A stretch of DNA of 64,000 bases from Planococcus sp. MB-3u-03 (GTDB lineage Bacteria > Bacillota > Bacilli > Bacillales_A > Planococcaceae). Shown piece by piece: positions 35,358 through 44,144 of the stretch. The notes under the pieces were generated by a model. That model was not told the DNA's origin. It made no database searches and saw only the letters and a program-made list of their open reading frames with translations. The stretch is taken from contig NZ_CP025135.1 in NCBI RefSeq assembly GCF_002833405.1, positions 1,283,501 to 1,347,500 of the forward strand, given 5' to 3'. A program made the position numbers and the translations under genes. Each line of letters opens with the position of its first letter. Position 1 is the stretch's first letter.

Positions 35358-36932
35358 ATGAAACGCGAACAATTGCTGGCACCTGAAAGCTATAATTTGG
35401 TGGAAGAATTCGAACGTTTTGCGACAGGGGATGGGCGCAAAGCGATCATTTGGGAAAATGACCAAGGGGAAAAGAAAGAACTTACATATGACGAATTGAT
35501 CCAACAAGCGAACCGTGCAGCGAACAGCTTCGAAGCGGCAGGCTTGAAAAAAGGCGATGTCGTATTGGTCATGGTGCCTCGCCTTATCGAAGCCTATGTA
35601 GTTTACACTGGGGCATTGAAAGCAGGGCTCGTTGTCATTCCAAGTTCTGAAATGTTGCGGGCGAAAGACATCTCTTACCGCCTGAACCATAGCGAGGCCA
35701 AAGCGGTCATCGCGTATGAACCGTTTCTGGGCCAATTCGAGGGAGTCGCAGAAATGGATGGGCTGACGAATTTCGTCATCGGCCAAGGATCGGATTCCTG
35801 GATTTCATTGACAGACGAAATGGCTTCAGCCTCTGACCGTTACGATGCGGCACCGACCAAGAATGACGATATGGCGTTTCTTTCTTACACATCGGGGACG
35901 ACGGGCAATCCAAAAGGCGTCGTCCATAGCCATGGCTGGGCTTACGCACATTTGCGCACCTCTGCAGAGCATTGGCTTGGGGCAAAAACAGGGGATCTGG
36001 TCTGGGCGACGGCGAGCCCGGGCTGGCAGAAATGGATCTGGAGCCCGTTCCTCGCGACGCTTGGAAGCGGCGCGACGGCATTTGTCTACAACGGCAAATT
36101 CGACCCAGCAGTTTACTTGGAGTTGCTGGAACGGCGGAAAATCAATGTGCTATGCTGCACGCCGACAGAATACCGCCTGATGGCGAAGCAGAAAGTTTTG
36201 GCGAAATACGATTTAAGCGCGCTCCACAGTGCCGTCTCGGCCGGTGAGCCATTGAATGCCGAAGTGATCGATGTGTTCCGGAAGCATTTCGAGTTGGATG
36301 TGCGCGACGGCTATGGGCAGACCGAAAACACATTGCTTGTCGGCACGATGAAAGGCACAGAGGGGCGCACAGGCTCGATGGGCAAACCGACGCCGGGCAA
36401 CCGGGTGGAAATCATCGACGACAACGGCGAGCCTTGTGCCGTTGGAGAAGTCGGGGACATCGCTGTGCACGTCGAGACGCCGGCGCTGTTCAAGGAATAT
36501 TTCAAAGACGCCGAGCGGACGCAAATGCAGTTCCGCGGTGATTATTATGTAACGGGCGACAAAGCGTCGAAAGACGAAGACGGCTTTTTCTGGTTTGAAG
36601 GGCGCGGCGATGACATCATCATTTCCTCAGGCTACACGATCGGGCCGTTCGAAGTGGAAGATGCACTCGTCAAGCATCCCGCCGTACAGGAATGCGCCGT
36701 CGTCGGTTCGCCGGATGAAATCCGCGGGACGATCGTGAAAGCATTCGTCGTCTTGACTCAAGGACATGATGGCGGAGAAGAGCTTATCAAGGAACTCCAG
36801 AACCATGTCAAGGAATTGACGGCGCCGTATAAATATCCGCGCGCAGTCGAGTTCCGCACCGAATTACCGAAAACCGCATCCGGCAAAATCCGCCGCGTCG
36901 AACTGCGGCAAGCCGAAAACGCAAAAAAATAA
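35358..36932 (+). CDS. ytcI: Acyl-CoA synthetase (AMP-forming), YtcI-like
   Basis: 524-residue ANL-family ligase. YTSGTTGNPKGVV is the ATP loop, GYGQTENTL and TGDKASKDEDGFFWFEGRGD (quoted alone) the core, and KTASGKIRRVELR the C-terminal lysine loop. It is related to acetyl/propionyl- or medium-chain acyl-CoA ligases; the substrate cannot be read from sequence. The ATG at 35358 follows AAAGGGAGA. In B. subtilis ytcI lies next to ytdI (NAD kinase) and sppA; the NAD kinase gene is missing here and a RarD-like gene takes its place. Confidence 0.88.
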   Translation: MKREQLLAPESYNLVEEFERFATGDGRKAIIWENDQGEKKELTYDELIQQANRAANSFEAAGLKKGDVVLVMVPRLIEAYVVYTGALKAGLVVIPSSEMLRAKDISYRLNHSEAKAVIAYEPFLGQFEGVAEMDGLTNFVIGQGSDSWISLTDEMASASDRYDAAPTKNDDMAFLSYTSGTTGNPKGVVHSHGWAYAHLRTSAEHWLGAKTGDLVWATASPGWQKWIWSPFLATLGSGATAFVYNGKFDPAVYLELLERRKINVLCCTPTEYRLMAKQKVLAKYDLSALHSAVSAGEPLNAEVIDVFRKHFELDVRDGYGQTENTLLVGTMKGTEGRTGSMGKPTPGNRVEIIDDNGEPCAVGEVGDIAVHVETPALFKEYFKDAERTQMQFRGDYYVTGDKASKDEDGFFWFEGRGDDIIISSGYTIGPFEVEDALVKHPAVQECAVVGSPDEIRGTIVKAFVVLTQGHDGGEELIKELQNHVKELTAPYKYPRAVEFRTELPKTASGKIRRVELRQAENAKK

Positions 36933-36942
36933 TAATTTAGCC

Positions 36943-36974
36943 AAAAGCCTCCGCTTATACCGGGGGCTTTTGCT
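36943..36974 (+). terminator. Terminator after ytcI
   Basis: AAAAGCCTCCG (36943-36953) / CGGGGGCTTTT (36961-36971) with one U-G pair and a 7-nt loop. Confidence 0.82.
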
Positions 36975-37058
36975 GTATTTACTTTCCAATAGGGCAGGCA
37001 TATAATGGGTCTATTATTTCGTGAATAAAATATTTTAAGAATGGTGCGCGATGCGAAG

Positions 37059-37983
37059 ATGACTGATGAGAAAAAGGAACATTGTTGACGATTTTAACTT
37101 ACACGATTTGGGGATTTCTCCCGATATTCTGGAAGCAAGTCGACCATGTGCCCGCTGATGAATTATTGGCTGGCCGTATTTTTGGGCGTTTTGGCTGACG
37201 CTTGGCTTTATTGTGCTGACAGGGGCAGCAAGCAGTTTATGGATGATGTAAAGTCTTTGTGGAAATCGAAGAAAACCTTCTTCCTGCTCATGCTCGCTTC
37301 GTTTCTGATTTCGGCCAACTGGTTTTTCTATATATGCCGTGACCAACGACCGGATCGTCGAAACGAGCCTCGGCTATTACATCAATCCGCTGATCTCCGT
37401 GCTGCTCGGCTCGTTCTTTTAAAGGAAAAGCTGTCGCCGGCCGTAAAATTGCGTTTGTACTTGCCGCAATCGGCGTCTCGGTCATCACGATTTCCTATGG
37501 GACGCTGCCTTGGCTGGCGCTTGGCATGGCATTCAGCTTTGCGTTCTACGGATTGATCAAGAAGACCATTCAATTGAATGCGTTGAGGGCCTTGCGATCG
37601 AGACACTGTTCGTGCCGCCGTTTGCGACGGCCTATTACGTCTATTTGTTTTCGATCGACCGTGCGGCATTTCTGCATAGCGGCGTGTCGACCGACCTGCT
37701 CGTCATCCTCAGTGGTTTCCTGACTGCTTTGCCGCTATTGCTATTCGCCATGGGCGCGCCGCTGATTCCTTTGTATATGATCGGCTTCCTTCAATACATT
37801 GCCCCGAGCTTGATGCTGCTGATCGGCGTCTTTCTGTACGGGGAGCAGTTCGGCTTGGTCTCGGTCATTTCCTTCTCGTTTATCTGGAGTGCCTTGATCC
37901 TGTTCACCGGCTCAAAAATCATGGAAGCGAGGCGGACGAGAAAGAACCGCCATTTAGTTGGTGCCGAATTTAGCAGAAAGTGA
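37059..37983 (+). CDS. rarD: RarD/EamA family transporter (seven frame breaks)
   Basis: Broken into short frames as given, but adding eight bases at seven sites yields a single 310-residue RarD-type permease with about ten membrane helices. Restored segments include TILTYTIWGFLPIFWKQV, SANWFFYIYAVTNDRI, ETSLGYYINPLISVLLG and LIPLYMIGFLQYIAPSLML. Break sites: G run near 37075, T run near 37179, 37244, TA repeat near 37334, T run near 37418, A run near 37445, G run near 37589. RarD proteins are drug/metabolite exporters of unknown substrate. Sequence error is likelier than decay, because the family pattern is intact in all frames. Confidence 0.72.
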
Positions 37984-38041
37984 AACATTTTGAATGCTAC
38001 AGCGTATAGTTAAATGGAATACTTAAGGAGGGAACTGAAAC

Positions 38042-39055
38042 ATGATGAACACAAAACGATGGATTGCCTTACTGGCCGCTGCTGCCTTGCTGGTGATATC
38101 TCTAGTCATTAACTCGGCCTTTTCAGTGCTGCAGTCGGATTTCACTTCAGGATTTGACGATTGGACAGGCATGGAACAAACGGCTTTAGGCGAACAAGTG
38201 GTTGAGTCAGGCGATGCTTCCAACCGGATTGCCGTGTTGAACGTGGACGGGGCGATCCAGGATACAGGGGAAGCTTCCGTTTTTGCCGCTGCCGGCTATA
38301 ACCATGATTTGTTCATGGAGCAATTGCAAGCTGTTAAGGAAGACAGCAGCGTCAAAGGCGTTGTCTTGAAAGTCAATTCACCGGGTGGAGGCGTCGTTGA
38401 GTCTGCACAGATTCACGACAAGATTACGGAAATCCAGGAAGAAACCGGCAAGCCGCTTTACGTTTCGATGGGCGCTATGGCTGCCTCAGGCGGTTATTAT
38501 ATTGCCGCACCGGCTGAAAAAATCTTCGTCAGCGAAGAAACTTTGACGGGATCGATCGGCGTAATCATGCAAAGCGTCAATTACGGTGAACTTGCCGAAC
38601 GCTACGGCGTGGATTTCGTCACCATTAAATCGGGGCCTTACAAAGATATCATGAGCCCGACGCGTGAAATGACGGATGATGAACGGGCGCTCCTGCAGGA
38701 TATGCTCGACAGTTCCTATGAGGAATTCGTAGATGTCATCGAAGAAGGCCGCGATATGACCGAAGCGGAAGTGAAAGAATACGCGGACGGGCGCATCATG
38801 AACGGCCGCCAAGCTGTTGAAGCGAACCTCGCGGACGATTTCGGCTTTGAAGAAGATGTCATCCAGGCGATGCGTGATGATTTCGATCTAGCTGATGGCG
38901 AAGTCTTTGAGTACGGTGCCGGCGATGACTGGTCTTCACTCTTCGCGATGAAGGCTGGCTCACTTTTCGGCATGGACATGGAAACGAAGTTCATCTCAGA
39001 TATGCTGTCCCAAAACAGCGGTCCGCGCATGATGTATCTATACGGTGAAAACTAA
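38042..39055 (+). CDS. sppA: Signal peptide peptidase SppA (S49)
   Basis: 337 residues. N-terminal membrane anchor (about 5-25, ALLAAAALLVISLVINSAF), then an S49 serine protease domain on the outer face: VNSPGGGVVESAQIHD, nucleophile Ser in MAASGGYYIAAPA, ETLTGSIGVIMQ, and the general-base lysine in TIKSGPYKDIMSP. It degrades cleaved signal peptides and misplaced peptides. The ATG at 38042 follows TAAGGAGGG. It is followed 14 bases later by yteJ, as yteI-yteJ in B. subtilis. Confidence 0.95.
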   Translation: MMNTKRWIALLAAAALLVISLVINSAFSVLQSDFTSGFDDWTGMEQTALGEQVVESGDASNRIAVLNVDGAIQDTGEASVFAAAGYNHDLFMEQLQAVKEDSSVKGVVLKVNSPGGGVVESAQIHDKITEIQEETGKPLYVSMGAMAASGGYYIAAPAEKIFVSEETLTGSIGVIMQSVNYGELAERYGVDFVTIKSGPYKDIMSPTREMTDDERALLQDMLDSSYEEFVDVIEEGRDMTEAEVKEYADGRIMNGRQAVEANLADDFGFEEDVIQAMRDDFDLADGEVFEYGAGDDWSSLFAMKAGSLFGMDMETKFISDMLSQNSGPRMMYLYGEN

Positions 39056-39069
39056 GGAGGTGGAGAAGC

Positions 39070-39639
39070 ATGACTGATCACGTCAATAATGATGCGGCGG
39101 AGCGAGCGGCTGCAACTCCGCCGGTCCGGCCGGAAAACGATAGAATCCTTTTTTATGAACGCAAGCCGGCTGGTTTCTGGATGCGCTTCTGGGCGTATTT
39201 GATCGATATCCTGGTCATTTCGGCAGTTTCGTCTATTTTGATCCGCCCGCTGTTTGCGCTCTTCGGGTGGGACACGTCTGAAACGTCATGGTACGCGCCT
39301 TATGCGATCTTGACAGCGATTGTCTTTTACGGCTATTTTGTACTGATGACCAAATTTTTCGCGCAGACGGTCGGCAAGATGATTTTCGGCCTGCGCGTCG
39401 TTTCCCTGAAAACGGATCGTTTATCATGGTCCACTTTATTGTTCCGCGAATGGATCGGCCGCTTTATTTCGGTAACGATCTTGCCTTTGTACTGGATTGT
39501 CGGCTTTACGCCGTTGAAGCAAGGCGTGCATGATTTCATCGCAGATACGACCGTTGTCCACGAGGATTCTTACCGGAAACAGCAGATGGCAAGAAAACGG
39601 CTGGAAGGGTCTCAGTTGCAAGAGAGTGAAAGCATTTAG
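39070..39639 (+). CDS. yteJ: RDD family membrane protein YteJ
   Basis: 189 residues with an RDD domain: GFWMRFWAYLIDILVISAVS holds the Arg-Asp signature, then two more membrane helices (YAILTAIVFYGYFVLMTKF; FREWIGRFISVTILPLYWIV) and KQGVHDFIADTTVV. In B. subtilis YteJ works with SppA against cationic antimicrobial peptides and lantibiotics. SD TAAGGAGGTGG before the ATG; co-transcribed with sppA. Confidence 0.92.
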   Translation: MTDHVNNDAAERAAATPPVRPENDRILFYERKPAGFWMRFWAYLIDILVISAVSSILIRPLFALFGWDTSETSWYAPYAILTAIVFYGYFVLMTKFFAQTVGKMIFGLRVVSLKTDRLSWSTLLFREWIGRFISVTILPLYWIVGFTPLKQGVHDFIADTTVVHEDSYRKQQMARKRLEGSQLQESESI

Positions 39640-39675
39640 TATGATAGGGATAATCTGAAAGGGAGGCGTTGCAAT

Positions 39676-40182
39676 TTGGTACAAATCACATTCAAGCAAA
39701 ACCCTGTAACATTGCCAGGCAATGAAGTGAAAGTAGGCGATGCGGCACCGGATTTCACGGTGCTATCGAACAGCCTGGAACCGAAGACACTTAGCGATTT
39801 CAAAGGCAAAGTGCTGTTGATCAGTGTCGTCCCGTCGCTAGATACAGGAGTATGTTCCGATCAGACGAAACGATTCAGCGATGAAGCGGCATCATTGGGT
39901 GACGAGGTCGAAGTATTGACGGTTTCCTGCGACCTGCCATTCGCGCAGAAACGCTGGACGGAGATCAATGGCGTAGATTCGATCACGACATTGTCCGACC
40001 ACCGCGACCTTTCCTTCGGCGAAGCATACGGACTGACGATGCAGGAGCTGCGTTTATTGGCACGTTCCATCTTCGTTGTCGACAAAGACGGAAAAGTGAC
40101 GTATGTGGAATATGTAGCAGAAGGCACCGATCACCCTGATTACGACAAAGCACTCGAAGCAGTCAAAGAACTAACAAACTAA
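39676..40182 (+). CDS. tpx: Thiol peroxidase
   Basis: 168-residue atypical 2-Cys peroxiredoxin. The peroxidatic cysteine is in SLDTGVCSDQTKRF and the resolving cysteine in TVSCDLPFAQKRW, the normal Tpx spacing. It reduces H2O2 and organic peroxides with thioredoxin. The start is TTG at 39676, eight bases after GGGAGGCG; there is no closer ATG. The B. subtilis sporulation genes ytfIJ that lie between yteJ and tpx are absent here. Confidence 0.95.
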   Translation: MVQITFKQNPVTLPGNEVKVGDAAPDFTVLSNSLEPKTLSDFKGKVLLISVVPSLDTGVCSDQTKRFSDEAASLGDEVEVLTVSCDLPFAQKRWTEINGVDSITTLSDHRDLSFGEAYGLTMQELRLLARSIFVVDKDGKVTYVEYVAEGTDHPDYDKALEAVKELTN

Positions 40183-40187
40183 TACCA

Positions 40188-40219
40188 GGAAACCCACTCT
40201 TGCCGAGTGGGTTTCCTTA
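40188..40219 (+). terminator. Terminator after tpx
   Basis: GGAAACCCACTC (40188-40199) / GAGTGGGTTTCC (40205-40216), 5-nt loop. Confidence 0.88.
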
Positions 40220-40235
40220 TTGAGGACGGAGATTT

Positions 40236-41159
40236 ATGAATTCATCGATGGAAAGCATTTTTACGGCGATTGACAATGAAACGGTATCGATCCAAAAACA
40301 GGAAGAAACTTCCTATTTAGAAAGTTTGCTCACGACGACCGAGCGCTGGCTGGATGGGCAATTGAGTATCGCAGAAGGCGCAACGAAAGAAGATATGCGA
40401 AAAGCGATTCAGTTGTCGATTTTGAAAGGCATGAAAGAGCATGTCCAGCCCCATCACCAGATGACGCCGGATGCTCTCGGGCTGTTGATCGGTTATCTGG
40501 TGGAGCTATTCGTCAAGGAACAACAAGCGACTGTGCTGGACCCAGCTGCGGGCACGGGCAATCTGCTGTTTACGGTGATGAATTATTTGGATGGCCGCAT
40601 GAGCGGGACAGCTGTCGAACTGGATGACCTGTTGATCCGCCTTGCTTCGAATATCGGCAATTTGATCGAGCAGCCAGTGACCTTTTATTTGCAGGATGCC
40701 CTGCAGCCGCTGCTGATCGATCCGGTCGATTGCGTCGTTTCCGATTTGCCGGTCGGTTATTACCCGGACGAAGCAACTGCCTCGAATTATGAATTGAAAG
40801 CGGAAGAAGGCATGTCCTACGCCCATCATCTGTTCATCGAGCAATCCTTGAAGCATACAAAAGAAGGCGGCTATTTGTTCTTTGTCATACCAAGGAATAT
40901 TTTCGAATCTCCGCTTGCCGGGCAATTGCACAGTTTCCTGAAACAGCAGGCGCATATCCAGGCTGTGATGGAGCTGCCGGAGAACATCTTCAAAAATGCC
41001 CAGCACGCTAAGGCCGTGTTGGTTTTGCAGAAGAAAAAGGATGGCCTAAAAGCACCGAAAGAAGTGCTTCTTGCGCGTGTCCCGAATATGTCGAAGCCGG
41101 AGACGATGGCGAAGTTCTTCACGCAAGTCAATGGATGGTTCAAAGAAAACAAATCATGA
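40236..41159 (+). CDS. ytxK: Class I SAM-dependent methyltransferase YtxK
   Basis: 307 residues resembling type I restriction M subunits without a specificity region. SAM motif I is DPAAGTGNLLF (about residues 101-111), and the NPPY motif is replaced by SDLPVGYYP, as in the YtxK family. Long N-terminal helices precede it. Substrate unknown, and no restriction subunits are nearby, so a housekeeping role is likelier than restriction. It follows tpx as in B. subtilis, but the usual next gene, ackA, is not here. Confidence 0.88.
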   Translation: MNSSMESIFTAIDNETVSIQKQEETSYLESLLTTTERWLDGQLSIAEGATKEDMRKAIQLSILKGMKEHVQPHHQMTPDALGLLIGYLVELFVKEQQATVLDPAAGTGNLLFTVMNYLDGRMSGTAVELDDLLIRLASNIGNLIEQPVTFYLQDALQPLLIDPVDCVVSDLPVGYYPDEATASNYELKAEEGMSYAHHLFIEQSLKHTKEGGYLFFVIPRNIFESPLAGQLHSFLKQQAHIQAVMELPENIFKNAQHAKAVLVLQKKKDGLKAPKEVLLARVPNMSKPETMAKFFTQVNGWFKENKS

Positions 41160-41162
41160 CAC

Positions 41163-41195
41163 AAGCCGGCCCTATCCGGATAGGGCTGGTTTTTT
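41163..41195 (+). terminator. Terminator after ytxK
   Basis: Palindromic GCCCTAT (41169-41175) CCGG ATAGGGC (41180-41186), extended by AAGCC / TGGTT, then T residues. Confidence 0.83.
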
Positions 41196-41282
41196 CGTTT
41201 CTGGAAAAAGGCAGGAACTTTCAAGCAAACGGCGAATAGCGTAAAGAGACGAGAGAACGATCAGCTTGAAAGGAGTGGGAGT

Positions 41283-41702
41283 ATGTATCAGCACATCTTA
41301 TTGGCCGTCGACGGGTCGGAAAACTCGATACGTGCAGCCAAGGAAGCGACAAAAATTGCAGGATTGGTCGATGGAGCGGAAGTGACGGTCGTCTATGTTT
41401 CCGATTATAAGGAAGATGAGAATGAAGTGATCCACGACGCGTCGGCGATGGAATTCGATTTGGCCAGGCGGAAAAAAATCCAGCCCGTTACTGAGATGTT
41501 GGACCGGGAAAAAATATTCTACCAAATTGAAGTGCTGCATGGCATTCCTGGCCCTGCCATCGTCAAGATGACCAAGGAAAAGGCATACGATCTTGTTGTT
41601 ATCGGCAGCCGGGGGTTGTCACCGATCCGCGAAGTGATGCTTGGCAGCGTCAGCCATAAAGTCGTCAATCATGCAGAATGCCCGGTCCTGGTGGTCAGGT
41701 AA
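41283..41702 (+). CDS. Universal stress protein (UspA family)
   Basis: 139 residues, a single Usp domain. ILLAVDGSENSIRAAKEA opens the fold and GSRGLSPIREVMLGSVSHKV, written here alone, carries the G-2x-G-9x-G(S) ATP-binding motif. Ends CPVLVVR. Probably an ATP-binding stress protein. SD AAAGGAGTGGG. It is a one-gene unit between ytxK and the yjdM-like gene. Confidence 0.9.
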   Translation: MYQHILLAVDGSENSIRAAKEATKIAGLVDGAEVTVVYVSDYKEDENEVIHDASAMEFDLARRKKIQPVTEMLDREKIFYQIEVLHGIPGPAIVKMTKEKAYDLVVIGSRGLSPIREVMLGSVSHKVVNHAECPVLVVR

Positions 41703-41791
41703 AAACAGTCCCGCGCGACTCGTTGATTTGGTATACTTAATGCATCTGTCGGTGCCTAGAGCATCGTGAATTATGGGAGATGAGAAGATAG

Positions 41792-42121
41792 ATGATGGAG
41801 TTGCCGAATTGCCCTAAATGCGGTTCTGAGTATACGTACGAAGATGCGGGAATGGCGGTCTGCCCGGAATGTGCACACGAATGGAACCCGGCTGAACAAG
41901 CGCAAGAAGAAGCGGTGCGGGATGCCGTTGGAAACATTTTGCAAGACGGTGACGCTGTTACGGTCATCAAGGATTTGAAAGTGAAAGGCAGTTCCAATAC
42001 CTTGAAAATCGGCACGAAAGTCAAAAGCATCCGGCTCGTGGACGGAGACCATAATATCGATTGCAAGATCGATGGATTCGGTGCGATGCAGCTGAAATCG
42101 GAATTTGTGAAAAAAGCCTGA
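41792..42121 (+). CDS. yjdM: YjdM/PhnA-type zinc-ribbon protein
   Basis: 109 residues: an N-terminal zinc ribbon (CPKCGSEY ... VCPECAHEW) and a C-terminal SH3-like barrel ([16 protein letters not shown] ... [18 protein letters not shown]). These proteins were once named PhnA of alkylphosphonate use, but that role is doubtful. ATG 41792 and 41795 are both possible, GGGAGATGAG upstream. A two-way terminator separates it from the converging que operon. Confidence 0.9.
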   Translation: MMELPNCPKCGSEYTYEDAGMAVCPECAHEWNPAEQAQEEAVRDAVGNILQDGDAVTVIKDLKVKGSSNTLKIGTKVKSIRLVDGDHNIDCKIDGFGAMQLKSEFVKKA

Positions 42122-42149
42122 TCTTTTAAGTTTTGAACGCAATAAAATA

Positions 42150-42194
42150 AAAACCGGCCATTCCCCAAATATTGCGGGAATGGCCGGTTTTTTA
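42150..42194. terminator. Bidirectional terminator between yjdM and queE
   Basis: AAAACCGGCCATTCCC (42150-42165) / GGGAATGGCCGGTTTT (42176-42191), 10-nt loop and T-run. Confidence 0.93.
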
Positions 42195-42201
42195 TTGCTA
42201 T

Positions 42202-42909
42202 TTACACGCCGCGCTTATTGCCCCATAACAGTGTATGGAGCTGTGGCAGCACTTTAGCGTCATTGAGAGGGGCGGAAACCAAATGCCTGTCGATCAGCCA
42301 TTGATAGCGCCGGAGCAGATGCTGGACCAGCTTGTCGTCTTCGGTCGTCTGCGTGTCGTCATTTCCGACTTGCAAAAAGAACGGGAATAACGGATAACGC
42401 AGGTGCAGCTGTTCCGCGAAAAAGAAATCGGTTTCGTCGAAAACGACAACTTTCAGGCTGGCTTGAGCCGAGGATAGCTTGCCGAGCATCGCATCCAGCT
42501 TGGAGTAGTCCAAAATCATGCCCGAACTCGGGGGCTTCGGAGAGACGGTGACTTCATCGATTTCCGAGAGCCAGTCCTGCCAGATGCTGCCTTGCGTTTC
42601 GACAGCTGTGCGCCAGCCGTTCTCTTGGCACAATGCGACCAGTTCCGCGATGCCTTTATGAAGTGCCGGGTTGCCTCCTGAAATGGTGACATGTGAAAAG
42701 GCGTCTTTTCCGAGCTCCTCAAGCTGCTCGGCAATTTCCTCTGCGGTCAACATGACGCTTTTTCCGGTACCGTCCCAAGTGAACTTGGAATCGCACCATG
42801 AACAAGAATAATCGCAGCCGGCGGTCCGGACAAACATCGTCTTCTGGCCCATGACCATGCCTTCGCCTTGTATTGTCGGGCCGAATACTTCCATTACAGG
42901 GATTTTCAT
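42202..42909 (-). CDS. queE: 7-carboxy-7-deazaguanine synthase
   Basis: 235-residue radical SAM enzyme converting 6-carboxytetrahydropterin to CDG, the third step to queuosine. The iron-sulfur motif is CDYSCSWCDSKF (CxxxCxxC), with FGPTIQGEG before it and TISGGNPALH after. The start is ATG 42909, overlapping the queD stop (ATGA), with GAGGTG upstream; the longer upstream frame runs through queD. Last gene of queC-queD-queE. Confidence 0.95.
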   Translation of the reverse strand: MKIPVMEVFGPTIQGEGMVMGQKTMFVRTAGCDYSCSWCDSKFTWDGTGKSVMLTAEEIAEQLEELGKDAFSHVTISGGNPALHKGIAELVALCQENGWRTAVETQGSIWQDWLSEIDEVTVSPKPPSSGMILDYSKLDAMLGKLSSAQASLKVVVFDETDFFFAEQLHLRYPLFPFFLQVGNDDTQTTEDDKLVQHLLRRYQWLIDRHLVSAPLNDAKVLPQLHTLLWGNKRGV

Positions 42910-43325
42910 GAAGACACCTCTTTCGGCCGGTAGATGACATAGCTTGTCGGGGTTTCCCGGACGATGACTTGTACGCAAGCCGGCTGGTTGTCCGAATGGT
43001 CGAGTGTGTCCTGGATCAGCTTGTGCACTTGCTGTGCCAGCTGTTCAGTCGTCGGAAAGGTATCTGTGAATTCCGGGTGGTCATTCAACACGCTATGGTC
43101 GTAGCGTTTATGGATCAAGTCTTTCAATTGTTTAAAGTCGATAAGAAAGCCGGTGCTGTTCAATTGGTCGCCAGCAATCGTTATATTCAAATGATAGGTG
43201 TGGCCATGCATTTTTGCGCATTTGCCGGCTTCATCGGCAGGAATATAATGCGCAGCGGAAAAATGCATGTCTTTATTCAATTCAAAGCTATAGGGATGCG
43301 GGACGGAAGGGTAGAATTGCTGCAT
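42906..43325 (-). CDS. queD: 6-carboxytetrahydropterin synthase
   Basis: 139 residues, T-fold enzyme acting on dihydroneopterin triphosphate. Zinc histidines: FSAAHYI and GHTYHLNI; the catalytic cysteine is in AGKCAKMHGH, the QueD pattern. DHSVLNDHPEFTDTFPTTE, quoted alone, is the family active-site stretch. ATG 43325 overlaps the queC stop by one base (TGATG) and has AGGTG upstream. Confidence 0.95.
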   Translation of the reverse strand: MQQFYPSVPHPYSFELNKDMHFSAAHYIPADEAGKCAKMHGHTYHLNITIAGDQLNSTGFLIDFKQLKDLIHKRYDHSVLNDHPEFTDTFPTTEQLAQQVHKLIQDTLDHSDNQPACVQVIVRETPTSYVIYRPKEVSS

Positions 43326-43987
43326 CAAGATTTCGCACCTGCCTTTTGGGCCAAATACGTCTGCAATCCTTCGTTTCGCAGCACACAAGACGGGCATGTG
43401 CCGCAGCCTGCTGCCGGAATGCCGTGGTAGCAGGTCAAGGTTTCAGTTTGCACGAAATCGAATGCGCCGAGCTGGTCGGACAATTCCCAGACGCCTGCCT
43501 TATCGAGCCACATGAGCGGCGTATGGATGACGAATTGCTTGTCCATCGATAAATTAAGGCTGACATTGAGCGAACGGATAAAGGTATCCCGGCAATCCGG
43601 ATAACCGCTGAAATCCGTCTCGCTGACTCCGGTCACGAGGTGGCGCGCACCGAATGCATCAGCGTAAATCGCCGCAAAGGACAGGAACAATAGATTGCGC
43701 CCGGGAACGAAAGTGGAAGGCGGCCCATCCTTTTGTTCTTCGACTTCGATCGAATCACGCGTCAAGGCATTGGCGGATAATTGGTTGATAAGCCCCATAT
43801 CGAGCACTTGAAGCGACACGCCGAGCGTCTCGGCAATGCGTTTTGCGTGGTCGATTTCCTGCGAGTGGCGCTGGCCGTAATCGAAAGTGACGGCGAGCAC
43901 TTCGCTGAATTGTTCCAGCGCCCAAAATAGGCAAGTAGTGCTGTCCTGCCCGCCGCTGAAGACAACGACTGCTTTTTCATTTTTCAT
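43325..43987 (-). CDS. queC: 7-cyano-7-deazaguanine synthase
   Basis: 220 residues. PP-loop SGGQDSTTC near the start and the C-terminal zinc site (C at [19 protein letters not shown]) mark QueC, which turns CDG into preQ0 with ATP and ammonia. [14 protein letters not shown] is conserved. First gene after the preQ1 riboswitch; its ribosome site AAGGAGC lies inside the riboswitch. Overlaps queD. Confidence 0.96.
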   Translation of the reverse strand: MKNEKAVVVFSGGQDSTTCLFWALEQFSEVLAVTFDYGQRHSQEIDHAKRIAETLGVSLQVLDMGLINQLSANALTRDSIEVEEQKDGPPSTFVPGRNLLFLSFAAIYADAFGARHLVTGVSETDFSGYPDCRDTFIRSLNVSLNLSMDKQFVIHTPLMWLDKAGVWELSDQLGAFDFVQTETLTCYHGIPAAGCGTCPSCVLRNEGLQTYLAQKAGAKS

Positions 43988-43996
43988 TTAAATACA

Positions 43997-44037
43997 GCTC
44001 CTTAGTTTTTTAGAGAGGGAGTTTGCGAACCTCTTTT
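43997..44037 (-). promoter_or_regulatory. PreQ1-I riboswitch controlling queCDE
   Basis: On the minus strand: AAGAGGTTCGC (stem P1 with loop), AAACTCCCTCT (return strand), then TAAAAAACTAAGGAG, the A-rich tail and pseudoknot strand of class I preQ1 aptamers. The tail ends in the Shine-Dalgarno of queC, so ligand binding should hide it and switch off translation. Confidence 0.93.
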
Positions 44038-44051
44038 ATGAAACAGTTACC

Positions 44052-44060
44052 ATAATAGCA
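44052..44060 (-). promoter_or_regulatory. Extended -10 promoter of queCDE
   Basis: Minus strand TGCTATTAT (TGn plus TATTAT), about 15 bases before the riboswitch. No good -35 box seen. Confidence 0.5.
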
Positions 44061-44144
44061 TAATTAGGCAAGTTCCTGTGCTTTTTCAGGTGTAGCAAAA
44101 TGGTGTCAGGGTATACAGGTGGTAAAAGGGAGGAGTGGCTGCAG

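Noticed and set aside
37059..37983. rarD as a pseudogene
   Set aside because: All seven breaks are base losses and the protein pattern is kept throughout; the same error type hits essential genes nearby.
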